DNA from: Rickettsia endosymbiont of Culicoides impunctatus
Lineage (GTDB): Bacteria > Pseudomonadota > Alphaproteobacteria > Rickettsiales > Rickettsiaceae
Reading direction: 5' to 3'
Assembly: GCA_020410785.1 (NCBI GenBank)
Contig: CP084573.1
Coordinates: 1,364,001 to 1,428,000, forward strand
DNA length: 64,000 nucleotides
The position numbers were made by a program, and so were the translations under genes. The stretch's first letter is position 1. Every line of letters begins with the position of its first letter. Below, piece after piece: positions 26,501-36,794 of the stretch. The notes under the pieces are model-generated. The model saw nothing but the letters and a program-made list of their open reading frames with translations. It ran no database searches and was not told the DNA's origin.

Positions 26501-26920
26501 TTAATTTTTAACCCTCCAAATCAATATTGTTTCAAATATAACACAACTAAACACAACTAATAGGAATTTGTAAAAAAATACTCCAAGTAGCTTGTAATTA
26601 ATTAATTTTACATATATAGTACTTGCGTGGATATTCTAAAAGGTTTTATGTAGAATAGATAGTGTCATCCATGTAAAAAGGCTGTCGTCTCTGCAAAAAG
26701 GTATCATCCCCTCAAAAATGATATTATTCTTAGCAACGATGGGAATCTAAAAAAACTGATATTCCCGCTGTTGCTAAGAATAACATAAGATGAGGGGAAA
26801 ATAACCAGAACTTCGTGTAGGAGGGACATAATTAGAACACGGAAAGGACATTAAGGTTTTAGAGTTAATTACTCCAAGAAACTGATTTAGAAAATAAATT
26901 AACTTAAATTAGGAAAAATT
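26501..26920. other. Leader region upstream of ompB
   Basis: No gene is seen. It contains a family F palindrome (26706-26797), and the ATG of ompB is preceded by TTAGGAAAAATT as a weak ribosome site. The rest is very AT-rich, as expected for the promoter and long leader of an abundant surface protein, but I cannot place the promoter with certainty. Confidence 0.4.
26706..26797. repeat. Family F palindrome in the ompB leader
   Basis: The left arm TTCTTAGCAACGATGGGAAT and the right arm ATTCCCGCTGTTGCTAAGAA pair over about 19 bp. The outer CCCCTCA and TGAGGGG also pair. The same core (ATTCCCGCCGTTGCTAAGAA) occurs at 42288-42307 before cca. In RNA this would form a long hairpin upstream of ompB. 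Confidence 0.75.
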
Positions 26921-29900
26921 ATGAATAACAAAAGAAAAAAAAGCAATTTCTTGAAAAATTTGCTGACTACTGCTTCTGTTGCCTCGGTGATAGTTGGTGC
27001 AAGTAGTTCAGCGTTTGCTGCTGCTCAGAGGAATTTAACAGCTAATCTAGATATGACTGCTGCTATTACTGCAGGCAACTGGGTTGCAGGAGATTGGATC
27101 ACCTATGATGATGGTGGTAATTGGACTATTAATGCTAACGTTGCTGGGGGGAGAATTCTCTCAATTAACACTACTGCTGCTGCTAATCCTCCTGGTATGC
27201 TAACCGTTAATGCTGCTACAACTATTGGTTCTATCGGTTCTGCTGGTAATAATCTTCTTGAGGTAAATATTGTTGCAGGTCAATCTTTAACTTTAAATGC
27301 TGCTGCCCAGATTGCTCTTGGTGCTATCGCTCCTAACATTTATACTAACTTAGGTCCAATTGATTTCAATGCTGGTTCGATCTTAAATATTACTCCTGCT
27401 GTTGCTCATGACCTCGTTTTTGCTAAGGCTACAATACTTAATGGTCAGAATGCAACATTGAATATTAATAACCTTGCTTTCATAACACAATTCAACACAA
27501 ATAGTTTTGCCTCAGCTAACACAATTAATATCAGCGATGGCAGTACTCTTCAATTTGCCACTGATCCTACTGCTCTTACTACATTACAACTTCAGCAAGG
27601 AGAGCATAGTGCTATCAACTTTGGTACTACTGGTACAGGTACATTGTTACTTACCTCTAAAGGAGCACCTGGTGCCCAGAATTTTACAGTTCAGTATGGA
27701 TCGCTTGGTGGTAAAAATGCTGGTACTCTTACGGACGATTATGGTGTAATTAGTTTTGATACTACAGCTGCAGCTGGTGTGCTTTCTTCTAAGGTTGCTA
27801 CAGCCGTAATAGGTCAAGATAAGGAGCATAGAGCTAAGAAACTCATAGTTCAAGCCGGTATGGGTGGTAATGCTGTTAATACTGCATCCGTTACAGGGAA
27901 AGTATATAGTAAGGAAATTGAGTTAAACGGTGGAACCATCACTTTCGGGGGTGGTGAAGTTTATGTAGGTGATGATGGAAAAACAAAAATGATTGTTGAC
28001 TCAACAGTAATTATTCAAGATGATACTCATCTTGGTGAAGTAGACTTCAATAACACCGCCAGTACAATCAATGTTGCTGCTAACAAAACACTTGCAGGAG
28101 AATTTTATGGTCGCGTAGGTAAGAATGACAGAGCAGGAACGATAAATTTTGCTGCTGGTGATGGTAAATTTGATGGTAAGGCAGTTAGGTTGTCTGTTAT
28201 TGAATCTGATGCTGGTACTTTGACATTTTCAGGAACTAAGGGAAATGATGTAGAGGAAATAAAAGCAAAGGCAGCTGGTGTACATTTTAGATTTGCTGAT
28301 GGTTATGAATTGACTGGTCATATTAATAAAACTGTTAATCCTTTTGCTACAGATATAACTTTCTTAGGTGATGCTGAAATTAAGGGTACTATTTGTCAGG
28401 GTGGAATCCTTGGTAATATTAATATCACTGATAAGGATAAAACAGTAACATTAGATACTGATACGATTAATGCTGCTAATATCTTTACTGAGACTGGTGG
28501 AGGAACATTAGCCTTAAATAATAAATCTAAAAATGTAACCATTACAGCTCGAATAAGTGAAGTTGGTGGTGGTACTATTAATGCAAGTGAAATGACCTCT
28601 AACAATGATTTAATAATTGTGGGTGATATAGGAACTGATCCTTCTCAAAAAAACTCTAAGGCTTTAGATAAAATAGTATTGGCTGGACAGAATCTTCAAT
28701 TTGTTGTTCTCCCTGGTGCAGGTTTTGTTAATGTTGGTGGAATTGATTTTAGCAACAAATCTTCGACAGTTAAGTTGGATATTGCTGATGTTAAGTATGC
28801 CTTGGGAACCTTGGGAAACGCAGAGAGTGCTAAAGTTGTAATTAGTGAAAATATCTCGCTATATAATACAAGCACTGCTGATAAAGGTATATTAAAGGAA
28901 ATTCATTTTACAGGAGATAATATTTTAACTCTACATAGTAATGATATTGTTGCTGGCTCTATAACAACTAAAAATGCTGATCAAGGTACTTTAATTTTTG
29001 CTGGAAATTCTACTCTGAAAGGTAATATAGGAAAAGAGGAGCGTAAATTTAAAGAAATCCAAGTATTGGAAGGTGTTGAGGCAACTACATCTGGTGTAGC
29101 TTACCTTAAAGAAGATGTACTCTTGGCAAACAGATCTGTATTAAATATAGATAGTGACTATTATGTTAAAAGAGTTGTTAGTACTGACGCTGCTGGTGTT
29201 GGAACACTAAGATTTACTAATAAGGATAAGGTAAAATTAGTAACATCTCAAATTCAATCTTCTGCTCGTGCTACTAATGCTGGTAATGCGATCGAGAGCT
29301 TAGAACTGAATGGTGGTAATGTTCAATTAGTTAATAGCGGTATATCATTCAAGAATATTAATTTCACCACTAAAGATAAAGCTATCTTAGAGTTAGGTGA
29401 AGATATGCAACTTGCGGGAATAAATGTTAAGAGTAGTGCTACCGAAATACCTACAATTCAGTTGATAAACGCAAAAGATGATGAAATTACTGCAGGTCAG
29501 CATATTGGAGAGAAAGCTCATTATGTTGATATACAACTTACTAAAGATAATGCTTTAAATGTTAAAAGCCAAGATGCCTTTATTGCTGTAAGTACTAAAA
29601 CTAATAATTCAGGTGTTGTTAACTTTGAGGTTGCTGGTGGTACTAATTTAGTGGTCGATTATTTAGGTTCTGAGAATAGCCGCTTAAAAGAGGCTAATTT
29701 TAAATCAAATGTTGAAAACCGTGGTAGTACACATGTTCAAAAAGCTACGATTTATGATGGTATGACTTATACAGCTAGTGGAACAGTAGCCGGTGATGTA
29801 TTAAATATTGGTAGTACTGATGGTGGTGCTACTGCTATCTTTAAGGATGGTGTTATTTTAAAAGATACTCTGATCAATGTAGGAACAAATAACAAAATCA

Positions 29901-31624
29901 ACTTTACAGGTAATGCTACAATTATTAGTAATATTGGTAAATCTGATAATAAATTTGAGGAAATTAAATTTAATGGAGACAAAAACAGTACTGCAACCTT
30001 GGGCTGTGATTCTATAAGTGCGAAAACAGCTAACTTTGGTAAAGAAAAGATTAAAGTTGCTGCTAGTGATGTTACACTTGATGCTGTTTCACATATCGAT
30101 GCAAATATTGATTTAGGTTCTAATGAGCTATTCTTAAAAGAAGGCGGAACTTGGGGAAAAGATGTTAGTATTACAACTACATTAACTGCAAATGGTAAAC
30201 TTGGTTCTATTAGACTTGGTAATACTGTTACTGTTGCTGCTGATTTACCAGTAAAGGTTCAGACTATAGGTATTCACATTATTGATGATGCTTCTTTACA
30301 GGATTATCGTGATGCTACATTTACCCTCATAGATGGTGATAAATACTTAGTTATGAAGGATGGTAAAATCACACTCACTGGAATGCCAACCACAAATCGT
30401 GCATATACTGAGTGGGTTATTGAAAGTAAAGATGGCAAACAAGTGATTACACGTAAGGTCAATGAACGCGAAGGTATGAAAAGTGACTTGAATCAGTTTG
30501 GTCATAATTCTATCAATGATGAAAATGTTGAGGCACTTCTTACTGCAAAACGTGGTACTGATGGAGCAAAATTTGCGGATGATGTAAGTCTTATACTAGA
30601 TAAGAAAGTACGTAAGGATGTCATGGATAGACTTTTCAATAGTGAAAATGCTCATGTAACCACAGCATGTGCTGACGTTGCTCGTCGTGTTGCTAATAGT
30701 ATTGATAATATAGTCCAGAACAGAAATACTAGAATGGCTGTTGCTGCTGGGTCTGATGATGGTAATGCATCAATGGGTGCATGGATTATGCCACATTATA
30801 GCCAAGCTACTCAGGATCAGGATAAAAAAGATAATTCTATTGGCTATACATCAAAATCTTTTGGTGGAGTCTTGGGTTTCGATACTTTATTTAATGAGAA
30901 TCTAACAATCGGTGCTGCTGTTAATGTCGCTAAGACTGATATGAAATTTAAAGGTTATAAAGACGAAAAAGTCAAAATTGGTACTTTTGGGGTCTCTCTT
31001 TATGGGTCACAACAACTTGATAAAGATTTCTTTGTACAAGCTGTGGCTTCCTTTAGTTCAAGTAAAATTGACAGTAATGATGTTAGAAAAGTATCTAGTA
31101 AGGTTCATACTAGTGGTAAGGAAACTGCTAAAGCTAGTTATGATTCTATGTCTTTCGGCGGAGAAGTATTATTTGGTTACAATGCTAAACTAGCTGACTC
31201 AGTATCATTAACCCCGACTGCTGGAATTCGTTATACAAGATTTAATGATGCAGAGCATAAGGAAACTGGTACAACACATCAAAATAAGATCTTTGCTAAG
31301 AAAGAAGCCAATATAGTTGAAGCTGTCATCGGGGCTAGAATTGCAACTACTATAGATACTGATGGTATTGCAATAACTCCTGAACTACATGGTTCTGTTT
31401 CTCACAAATTAAGTGGTAAATCAGGAAAAGTTGATGCTAGATTAGATGGCATGACTGATCCGTTTGTTACTAGAACTGAGAAAGGTAGCAAAACATCATA
31501 TAATGTTGGTGTAGTTATTGGTGCTAAAGCCGGAGTTATGGAGTATGGAGCTGGTTATGATGCATATTTAGCTAATAAATATGTTGCTCACCAAGGTACT
31601 CTGAAAGTTCGTGTAAACTTCTAA
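26921..31624 (+). CDS. ompB: Outer membrane protein B autotransporter (Sca5)
   Basis: A 1567-residue surface protein. In Rickettsia OmpB is the main S-layer-like protein and takes part in adhesion and entry. The signal peptide is residues 1-33 (FLKNLLTTASVASVIVGASS, then SAFA). The passenger (about 34-1290) is rich in Gly, Asn, Thr and Ala with beta-helix-like repeats such as TTKNADQGTLIFAG. The beta-barrel (about 1300-1567) starts near GAWIMPHYSQATQDQDKKDN and ends AHQGTLKVRVNF, exactly as in rickettsial OmpB. The protein is somewhat shorter than the usual 1650 residues and the N-terminus is divergent. A terminator follows 33 bp after the stop. Confidence 0.92.
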   Translation: MNNKRKKSNFLKNLLTTASVASVIVGASSSAFAAAQRNLTANLDMTAAITAGNWVAGDWITYDDGGNWTINANVAGGRILSINTTAAANPPGMLTVNAATTIGSIGSAGNNLLEVNIVAGQSLTLNAAAQIALGAIAPNIYTNLGPIDFNAGSILNITPAVAHDLVFAKATILNGQNATLNINNLAFITQFNTNSFASANTINISDGSTLQFATDPTALTTLQLQQGEHSAINFGTTGTGTLLLTSKGAPGAQNFTVQYGSLGGKNAGTLTDDYGVISFDTTAAAGVLSSKVATAVIGQDKEHRAKKLIVQAGMGGNAVNTASVTGKVYSKEIELNGGTITFGGGEVYVGDDGKTKMIVDSTVIIQDDTHLGEVDFNNTASTINVAANKTLAGEFYGRVGKNDRAGTINFAAGDGKFDGKAVRLSVIESDAGTLTFSGTKGNDVEEIKAKAAGVHFRFADGYELTGHINKTVNPFATDITFLGDAEIKGTICQGGILGNINITDKDKTVTLDTDTINAANIFTETGGGTLALNNKSKNVTITARISEVGGGTINASEMTSNNDLIIVGDIGTDPSQKNSKALDKIVLAGQNLQFVVLPGAGFVNVGGIDFSNKSSTVKLDIADVKYALGTLGNAESAKVVISENISLYNTSTADKGILKEIHFTGDNILTLHSNDIVAGSITTKNADQGTLIFAGNSTLKGNIGKEERKFKEIQVLEGVEATTSGVAYLKEDVLLANRSVLNIDSDYYVKRVVSTDAAGVGTLRFTNKDKVKLVTSQIQSSARATNAGNAIESLELNGGNVQLVNSGISFKNINFTTKDKAILELGEDMQLAGINVKSSATEIPTIQLINAKDDEITAGQHIGEKAHYVDIQLTKDNALNVKSQDAFIAVSTKTNNSGVVNFEVAGGTNLVVDYLGSENSRLKEANFKSNVENRGSTHVQKATIYDGMTYTASGTVAGDVLNIGSTDGGATAIFKDGVILKDTLINVGTNNKINFTGNATIISNIGKSDNKFEEIKFNGDKNSTATLGCDSISAKTANFGKEKIKVAASDVTLDAVSHIDANIDLGSNELFLKEGGTWGKDVSITTTLTANGKLGSIRLGNTVTVAADLPVKVQTIGIHIIDDASLQDYRDATFTLIDGDKYLVMKDGKITLTGMPTTNRAYTEWVIESKDGKQVITRKVNEREGMKSDLNQFGHNSINDENVEALLTAKRGTDGAKFADDVSLILDKKVRKDVMDRLFNSENAHVTTACADVARRVANSIDNIVQNRNTRMAVAAGSDDGNASMGAWIMPHYSQATQDQDKKDNSIGYTSKSFGGVLGFDTLFNENLTIGAAVNVAKTDMKFKGYKDEKVKIGTFGVSLYGSQQLDKDFFVQAVASFSSSKIDSNDVRKVSSKVHTSGKETAKASYDSMSFGGEVLFGYNAKLADSVSLTPTAGIRYTRFNDAEHKETGTTHQNKIFAKKEANIVEAVIGARIATTIDTDGIAITPELHGSVSHKLSGKSGKVDARLDGMTDPFVTRTEKGSKTSYNVGVVIGAKAGVMEYGAGYDAYLANKYVAHQGTLKVRVNF

Positions 31625-31656
31625 ACTAATCATTTAAGTTTACTTATCTATTACTA

Positions 31657-31693
31657 CAAAAGGGCTTCCTTTCCAAAAGGAAGCTCTTTTTGT
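31657..31693 (+). terminator. Rho-independent terminator of ompB
   Basis: GGGCTTCCTTT and AAAAGGAAGCTC form a stem of about 11 bp with a CC loop, followed by TTTTTGTTTG. It is 33 bp beyond the ompB stop. Confidence 0.85.
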
Positions 31694-31696
31694 TTG

Positions 31697-31719
31697 TATA
31701 CTCAAATGATTTGAGTATA
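31697..31719. repeat. Minimal family C palindrome
   Basis: ATACTCAAAT and ATTTGAGTAT stand almost back to back. They are the two outer ends of the family C RPE with the whole core missing. Confidence 0.6.
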
Positions 31720-31790
31720 TTATTGGCTCTGTTCAGAAAAAAGTACAAGACGTCATGGCTCAGGGCTGCTTTGCGGCGACGCATCTTATA

Positions 31791-32006
31791 CTAATTATCT
31801 TTGAATACAGAATTAATAATCCAATTCCAACTAGTGATAGATTTAACAATTTGAGGACTTGCTTCATATTTTAATATAGCATCCGACATTCTATTTAACA
31901 CATCCTCCATTGAATGAAATAATTTGTTGTAAAAGAATTTTTCTTTTATTTCTTCCCCCACATTCTCAGCAGGAATGTGGGGTGTGGTATAAAAAACTCC
32001 TCCCAA
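31791..32006 (-). pseudogene. IS630-type transposase C-terminal fragment
   Basis: 71 codons read IPAENVGEEIKEKFFYNKLF and SMEDVLNRMSDAILKYEASP, then an ending SITSWNWIINSVF. This resembles the last part of IS630-family transposases beyond the catalytic Glu, where the chain turns to a helical tail. The catalytic residues and terminal repeats are missing. It is a relic within a 1-kb stretch of debris between ompB and ftsY. Confidence 0.55.
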
Positions 32007-32149
32007 CCAGTATATATATTATTGTTTCAACTATTTTATAATTTCATTAAAAAAGTTTTGTATTGTTTTTGTAGTGTTTTTTTGTTAAAACTCCCCAAAA
32101 TTAACCTACAAAAAAATCTATTTTTCACCCTGTTGCAAGGGGGAAAAAT

Positions 32150-32344
32150 ATGATAGAATCATTAATTCTTCCTAACGCTTTAGTTGAAAATTCTGATGTT
32201 ATCTTTTATAATATAGTCGGTAATTTCGTCCCGCCTGAATGGCGAAACCTTACCAATAATTGTGGTAAACAATTAAGTAAAACTTCTCGTCAACTCTTGT
32301 CATTGATAGTTTCTCGTCTACAGTTTGAAGTAGTTGAGATTTAA
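32150..32344 (+). CDS. Short hypothetical protein, possibly a fragment
   Basis: 64 residues with a good ribosome site (GCAAGGGGGAAAAAT just before the ATG). The part VPPEWRNLTNNCGKQLSKTS, then RQLLSLIVSRLQFEV, looks like the start of a helical, DNA-binding-type protein. I suspect it is the N-terminal fragment of a plasmid replication-like protein, but I cannot support that firmly. A stop cuts the frame, and a transposase fragment follows after 32 bp. Confidence 0.35.
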   Translation: MIESLILPNALVENSDVIFYNIVGNFVPPEWRNLTNNCGKQLSKTSRQLLSLIVSRLQFEVVEI

Positions 32345-32376
32345 TCTTACATTTAGTAAAATAAACAAATTATTAA

Positions 32377-32631
32377 ATGGAGATAAAAATGAATTTAAAT
32401 CAGAAAATAATAAGACCAAAAATAGGATTACTTGAACTAGCAAAAAGCTTAGGAAATGTATCTAGTGCATGTAAGACAATGGGGTATAGCAGAGATAGTT
32501 ATTATAGATTCAAGGAATTATATGAGAATGGTGGCGATGAAGCCTTGTATGAAATAAGCCGTAAGAAACCCATATTGGCTAACATAGTTGATCCATTTTG
32601 GATCCATTTTTGGATTGCTTCATTGTTCTAA
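32377..32631 (+). pseudogene. IS481-type transposase N-terminal fragment
   Basis: The first 70 residues ([20 protein letters not shown], then [20 protein letters not shown] and [18 protein letters not shown]) match the helix-turn-helix N-terminus of IS481-family transposases. The frame then runs into a family A repeat ([13 protein letters not shown] is repeat-encoded) and stops. The DDE domain is missing. This is a truncated relic. Confidence 0.7.
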
Positions 32632-32650
32632 AGTAGCTCCCCGCAATGAT
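32589..32650. repeat. Family A REP-like palindrome, partial
   Basis: It runs from GATCCATTTTGGATCC through GGATTGCTTCATTG to CTCCCCGCAATGATG. It sits between the transposase scrap and the ftsY stop. Confidence 0.7.
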
Positions 32651-32656
32651 GCCAAT

Positions 32657-33568
32657 TTAATTTCCTACTAAACTACTAGCAAATGCAGCCGGGTCAAACG
32701 GCTTTAAGTCATCTACCTTCTCTCCTATCCCTAAAAAACATACTGGTAAGGCGAATTTTTGTACTACACCAACCACTACACCAGCTTTTGCCGTACCATC
32801 TAATTTAGTAACTATCAGACTTGTTATATTAGCAATAGCGGTAAATTGCTCGACTTGGTTATAGATATTTTGTCCAGTAGTTGCATCAATTACTAATATA
32901 CTATGGTGGGGAGCTGTATCATCAATTTTCTTAATAACCCTAACAATTTTGGCAAGTTCTTCCATCAAACTCTTCTTGTTATGTAACCTACCAGCTGTAT
33001 CAATAAATAATATATCCACATCATTTTTTATGGAAGACTGCATAGCAAGATAAGCAACACTAGCAGGTTCAGCTGATTCTTCGCCGGTGATAAACATTGA
33101 ACCACTTTTATCAGCCCAGCTAGATAATTGATTAACAGCGGCGGCTCTAAATGTATCACAAGCGGCAATTGCTACTTTCTTACCTTGTTTACGATAAATA
33201 CTAGCCAGCTTACCTATTGTGGTAGTTTTTCCTGAACCATTAACGCCACAGACTAATATGACATTAAGCTTTTTATCGTGTAATTCAAAATTTTTACTAG
33301 CCTTGATCAATAATTGCCCGATAATGTCGGCAAGCTGCTCTTTGATTACCAAGCTACTTACTTCTTTATCAAATTTGATAGCTCTTAGTTTATTGACCAG
33401 TTCTATTGCCACAGAAGCAGTTATATCTGCCGATATTAACAACTCCTCTAATTCACTTAAAGTTTGCTCATCTAGTTTTTTTTTATAAAATATTTGGTCA
33501 ATGCCTGAAGATATTTTATTGGAACTATTGACTAATACCTGTTTTAATTTAGTAAATATAGAGGTCAT
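32657..33568 (-). CDS. ftsY: Signal recognition particle receptor FtsY
   Basis: A 303-residue SRP GTPase that docks SRP-ribosome complexes at the inner membrane. It has the NG core without the long acidic A domain, as is normal in Rickettsia. The N domain covers about 1-90. G1 is CGVNGSGKTTTIGKLA, the SRP-specific box is DTFRAAAVNQL, G3 is DTAGRLHNKKSLMEEL and G4 is TKLDGTAKAG. The ATG overlaps the stop of tsaC by four bases. It is the last gene of the glyQ-glyS-tsaC-ftsY operon. Confidence 0.95.
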   Translation of the reverse strand: MTSIFTKLKQVLVNSSNKISSGIDQIFYKKKLDEQTLSELEELLISADITASVAIELVNKLRAIKFDKEVSSLVIKEQLADIIGQLLIKASKNFELHDKKLNVILVCGVNGSGKTTTIGKLASIYRKQGKKVAIAACDTFRAAAVNQLSSWADKSGSMFITGEESAEPASVAYLAMQSSIKNDVDILFIDTAGRLHNKKSLMEELAKIVRVIKKIDDTAPHHSILVIDATTGQNIYNQVEQFTAIANITSLIVTKLDGTAKAGVVVGVVQKFALPVCFLGIGEKVDDLKPFDPAAFASSLVGN

Positions 33569-34515
33569 TTTATTGCCGCTCTTTTAAGTCTGTCATTAAT
33601 TGCAACACCGATACCAATTTCTGGGATAGAGGCAACGGCAATTGCTAATCCATTTAATTCTGCATAATTATCCAATATTCTAAGACTGGCAAATAAGTTG
33701 CTAGCAGCGATAATTAAGTCTCCAGTTAAACTTAAATTAAGCGAAAAATTGCCCTTTAGCTTACTATTAGCAAAATTAAGACCTACCTCATTAGCTTCCA
33801 AACTCTCTGCATTCAGTCTCATTTTAACTTTTGGCGAGTAATGTTTATTGATCATCCCTGGGGCTTTAATTTGTATCAAGGAAGGAGCTTTGTCTATTTT
33901 CTTACCAAGAACCTTCTCTAACGCTTCCAACGTAATAAAACCGTCTCGCAAAATAGTTAAGTTATTAGTAGTACTATCTACTATGGTTGATTCTATACCA
34001 TATTGACACTCATAATCACTCGAATTATCTTCTAAAATAAAAACATCTTTCTCACCTGAAAAATGCTCTTTTACATGATCTAAAGTAGTAGCACTAATGT
34101 AACCTGATGGGTTAGCACTAGGTGCCGCTATCGATGTGCCAGATTTTCTTATTAGCTCCAAAGCAATATTATGCGATGGTATACGGAGTGCAACCGTTGT
34201 TAGTCCAGCTAATAATGATTTAGCGATATTGGCTTCACTTTTTAATGGCACAACAATCGATAAAGGTCCAGGCCAAAATACTTCACTTAATTTAAGAGCA
34301 TCTGCATTAAATTCCCCGATAGTTTTAGCTTGGCTCATGGTTGCCACGTGAACAATCAGAGGGTTTATGCTTGGACGCTTTTTTACCTTAAAAATTTTCT
34401 GACAAGCTTGCTCATTACTAGCATCTGCTCCAAGTCCGTATACTGTTTCTGTGGGAAAGGCTACTATATTACCAGATTTAATAAATTTGGCAGCCTGCCT
34501 TAATATATCCGTCAT
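33565..34515 (-). CDS. tsaC: L-threonylcarbamoyladenylate synthase (Sua5/TsaC)
   Basis: 316 residues. It makes threonylcarbamoyl-AMP from threonine, bicarbonate and ATP for the t6A modification of tRNAs reading ANN codons. The YrdC-like catalytic domain (1-200) has FPTETVYGLGADASNE, KVKKRPSINPLIVHV and SGTSIAAPSANPSG. The C-terminal Sua5 domain (about 220-316) follows a linker with PGMINKHYSPK. The length is that of the two-domain Sua5 form. Four-base overlaps on both sides (glyS before, ftsY after) show translational coupling. Confidence 0.93.
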   Translation of the reverse strand: MTDILRQAAKFIKSGNIVAFPTETVYGLGADASNEQACQKIFKVKKRPSINPLIVHVATMSQAKTIGEFNADALKLSEVFWPGPLSIVVPLKSEANIAKSLLAGLTTVALRIPSHNIALELIRKSGTSIAAPSANPSGYISATTLDHVKEHFSGEKDVFILEDNSSDYECQYGIESTIVDSTTNNLTILRDGFITLEALEKVLGKKIDKAPSLIQIKAPGMINKHYSPKVKMRLNAESLEANEVGLNFANSKLKGNFSLNLSLTGDLIIAASNLFASLRILDNYAELNGLAIAVASIPEIGIGVAINDRLKRAAIK

Positions 34516-36794
34516 AAAGCACTAAATTTTGCTAATTTATTAAATAATTGTCTAACCATTTTTAATAACAATAAACGATTATTAGCAATTATACGATCTT
34601 CATCTTTAACCATCAAATTATCAAAAAAATCATTGATAGGTTTCAACATTTCCAGTAGTCCTCTCAATGCTTTAGTAAAATCCTTTTCGGCAATGGATAT
34701 GTCTATTTGCTTAGAAACGTTTTCCAACGATGAAAATAATTGTTGCTCATATTGTGAAATAAAAGCCTCCTGATTAACATCTCCTGCTATATTATTACCT
34801 TCTAATATATTATTTGCTCTTTTGTAAATAGTTAATAAATTCTCGCCCTCAGATCCAGCTAGAAACTTTTGTAAAGCACTAAGCTTTATTTCGCTAATCA
34901 TTAAATCTCCTTCAATATCAAAATCAAGCACTGCATTAATTAACGATAGATCATAATGATTCTTGAAATAATATTTGGCTCGCTTTTCTAAAAACTCTAA
35001 AATTATCTGACTACTTTTAGTATATGTTATGTTTTCTTCAGAGTATAGCTGAATTACATACGCAACTAATTGCTTAATATTAATAGTTAGTTTATTAGCT
35101 AAAATTGTCCTAATAATACCTAATGCTTGTCGTCTAAGTGAGTAAGGATCTCTTGAGCCACTTGGTTCTTCTCCTATTAATATCAAACCTACTAAACTAT
35201 CCAATTTATCGGCAATAGCCAATATTGCAGTATCTCCCATTGGTAAACTATCCGATGGACCTTGTGGTTTATAATGGTCTCTTATTGCCAAGGCAATCTG
35301 ATCATTTAACCCTTCAGATTTGGCGTAATAATATCCCATAATACCTTGCAGTTCGGGGAATTCTCCTACCATTTCAGTTGTTAGGTCGCTTTTACAAAGT
35401 CTAGCTGCTACTTGCAAATCCTGACTTCCTGACATTAGACTTCCTGGATAAGTCAATCTAGTTGGTGATTTTGTCGTTGAAACTCGCCTTCGTTCCTCAC
35501 GTACGTCTATGTACGCTGCGGTACTCGGCTTCGTTTCTCCTAAAAATCCATCAACTATCTCTGACTTATCCAGGAAGTCTATTATATAATTACAAATATT
35601 AGCAATTCTCTCCGTTTTTTGTCTTATACTACCAATCTTTGCGTGGAAAGTTATCTGCTCAAGTTTTAATAATCTAGATTCTAAGCTGTTAGACAAATCC
35701 TGCTGATAAAAGTATAAAGCATCAGATAATCTAGCAGCCAATACTTTCTCGTTACCACTTACTATAATATTTTGATCATGTCGCATATTACTAACAAAAA
35801 GAAAATAAGGGGCGAAATTACCAGCCTGATCAAAAGTACTAAAATATTTCTGATGAGTACGCATTGAGCTAATCAGCACTTCACTAGGTAACGTCAAAAA
35901 TATCTCAGGTATTTTACCGACCATAACCACTGGCAATTCTACTAGCCCTGTTACTTCTTCTAATAATTTCTCATCATCTTTTATTACTAAATTAAGTGAC
36001 TTGGTTATTTCTGATAGTTGATTTTTTATTATCTCCTTGCGTTCTTGTTGATCAATAATGACATTACTTTCCCGCAGCTTATTCTGGTATTCAGAAAAAC
36101 TGTCTATACTCAAATGCTTTGAAGAATTGGCTCCGCAAAACTTCGGGGTATTCACGTGCTCACGTAGATTTACTACGCTCCGCTCGCTCACCCCTTGTTT
36201 TTCGTTCCAATTCTCCAGATCATTTGAGTTCGCAATCGGTTCAGGACTAAGAAATCTATGCCCAAAAGTAATATTATTTGCCGTCAAATGCCCATATTTA
36301 ATTGCTAGTATTTCACCATCAAATATACATAAAATATTCCTAAGCGGTCTAATCCAACTTATATCATAATTCCCCCAATGCATAGATTTTGACCAAATAT
36401 ACTTACTAATTGCTTTAGGAATTATCTCTTGCAATAATATTCGTATATCGGTTTCTGCGGTACTCTTTACTATTATATAATATAATTGCCCTTGCACTAA
36501 TAGCGTAGACAATTTATTTTGCTCAATATTATTTGCTCGACAAAATCCTTCTATAGCTTGTTGTGCTGACGAAACTTTTGGTCCTCTTATGATAATTTCT
36601 TTTGGTGGTATAAATTTCGGTAAATTTGTAATATATATAGCAATACGCCTAGGTCCAATAAATACCTGAACATCAGCAACTATCTCACCTTCCTGCAAAA
36701 TTGTCGTAAATATGGTTTTATAAGCTTCTGCCGCATTTTTTTGCATCAAAGCTGGTATCTCTTCGCTAAAAAGCTCTAATAATAACTCACTCAT
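34512..36794 (-). CDS. glyS: Glycyl-tRNA synthetase beta subunit with two RPE inserts
   Basis: A 760-residue partner of GlyQ in the alpha2-beta2 enzyme charging tRNA-Gly. Family features are [20 protein letters not shown] at the start, [36 protein letters not shown], and the HD-like region [20 protein letters not shown] to AIRDHYKP. Two palindromic elements lie in frame: family C at about residues 188-230 ([17 protein letters not shown] and on) and family D at about 405-453 ([12 protein letters not shown] to RLTYPGS). Together they account for most of the length above the usual 670-700. It overlaps glyQ by eight bases and tsaC by four. Confidence 0.93.
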   Translation of the reverse strand: MSELLLELFSEEIPALMQKNAAEAYKTIFTTILQEGEIVADVQVFIGPRRIAIYITNLPKFIPPKEIIIRGPKVSSAQQAIEGFCRANNIEQNKLSTLLVQGQLYYIIVKSTAETDIRILLQEIIPKAISKYIWSKSMHWGNYDISWIRPLRNILCIFDGEILAIKYGHLTANNITFGHRFLSPEPIANSNDLENWNEKQGVSERSVVNLREHVNTPKFCGANSSKHLSIDSFSEYQNKLRESNVIIDQQERKEIIKNQLSEITKSLNLVIKDDEKLLEEVTGLVELPVVMVGKIPEIFLTLPSEVLISSMRTHQKYFSTFDQAGNFAPYFLFVSNMRHDQNIIVSGNEKVLAARLSDALYFYQQDLSNSLESRLLKLEQITFHAKIGSIRQKTERIANICNYIIDFLDKSEIVDGFLGETKPSTAAYIDVREERRRVSTTKSPTRLTYPGSLMSGSQDLQVAARLCKSDLTTEMVGEFPELQGIMGYYYAKSEGLNDQIALAIRDHYKPQGPSDSLPMGDTAILAIADKLDSLVGLILIGEEPSGSRDPYSLRRQALGIIRTILANKLTINIKQLVAYVIQLYSEENITYTKSSQIILEFLEKRAKYYFKNHYDLSLINAVLDFDIEGDLMISEIKLSALQKFLAGSEGENLLTIYKRANNILEGNNIAGDVNQEAFISQYEQQLFSSLENVSKQIDISIAEKDFTKALRGLLEMLKPINDFFDNLMVKDEDRIIANNRLLLLKMVRQLFNKLAKFSAL
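35436..35581 (-). repeat. Family D RPE in frame inside glyS
   Basis: 146 bp with ends TAGACTTCCTGGATAAGTCA and GACTTATCCAGGAAGTCTA. The core ACGTACGTCTATGTACGCTG is shared with copies at 8912 and 9794. The encoded peptide lies between LDKSEI and LMSGSQDLQ, upstream of the HD-like region. Confidence 0.85.
36105..36230 (-). repeat. Family C RPE in frame inside glyS
   Basis: About 126 bp bounded by TATACTCAAATGCTTTGAAG and, on the other side, CCAGATCATTTGAGT. The encoded peptide ([12 protein letters not shown], then [13 protein letters not shown]) parallels the one in the uracil-DNA glycosylase (SNDLKNGNNKQE, then STICDNNSSNHSSI). Confidence 0.85.
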
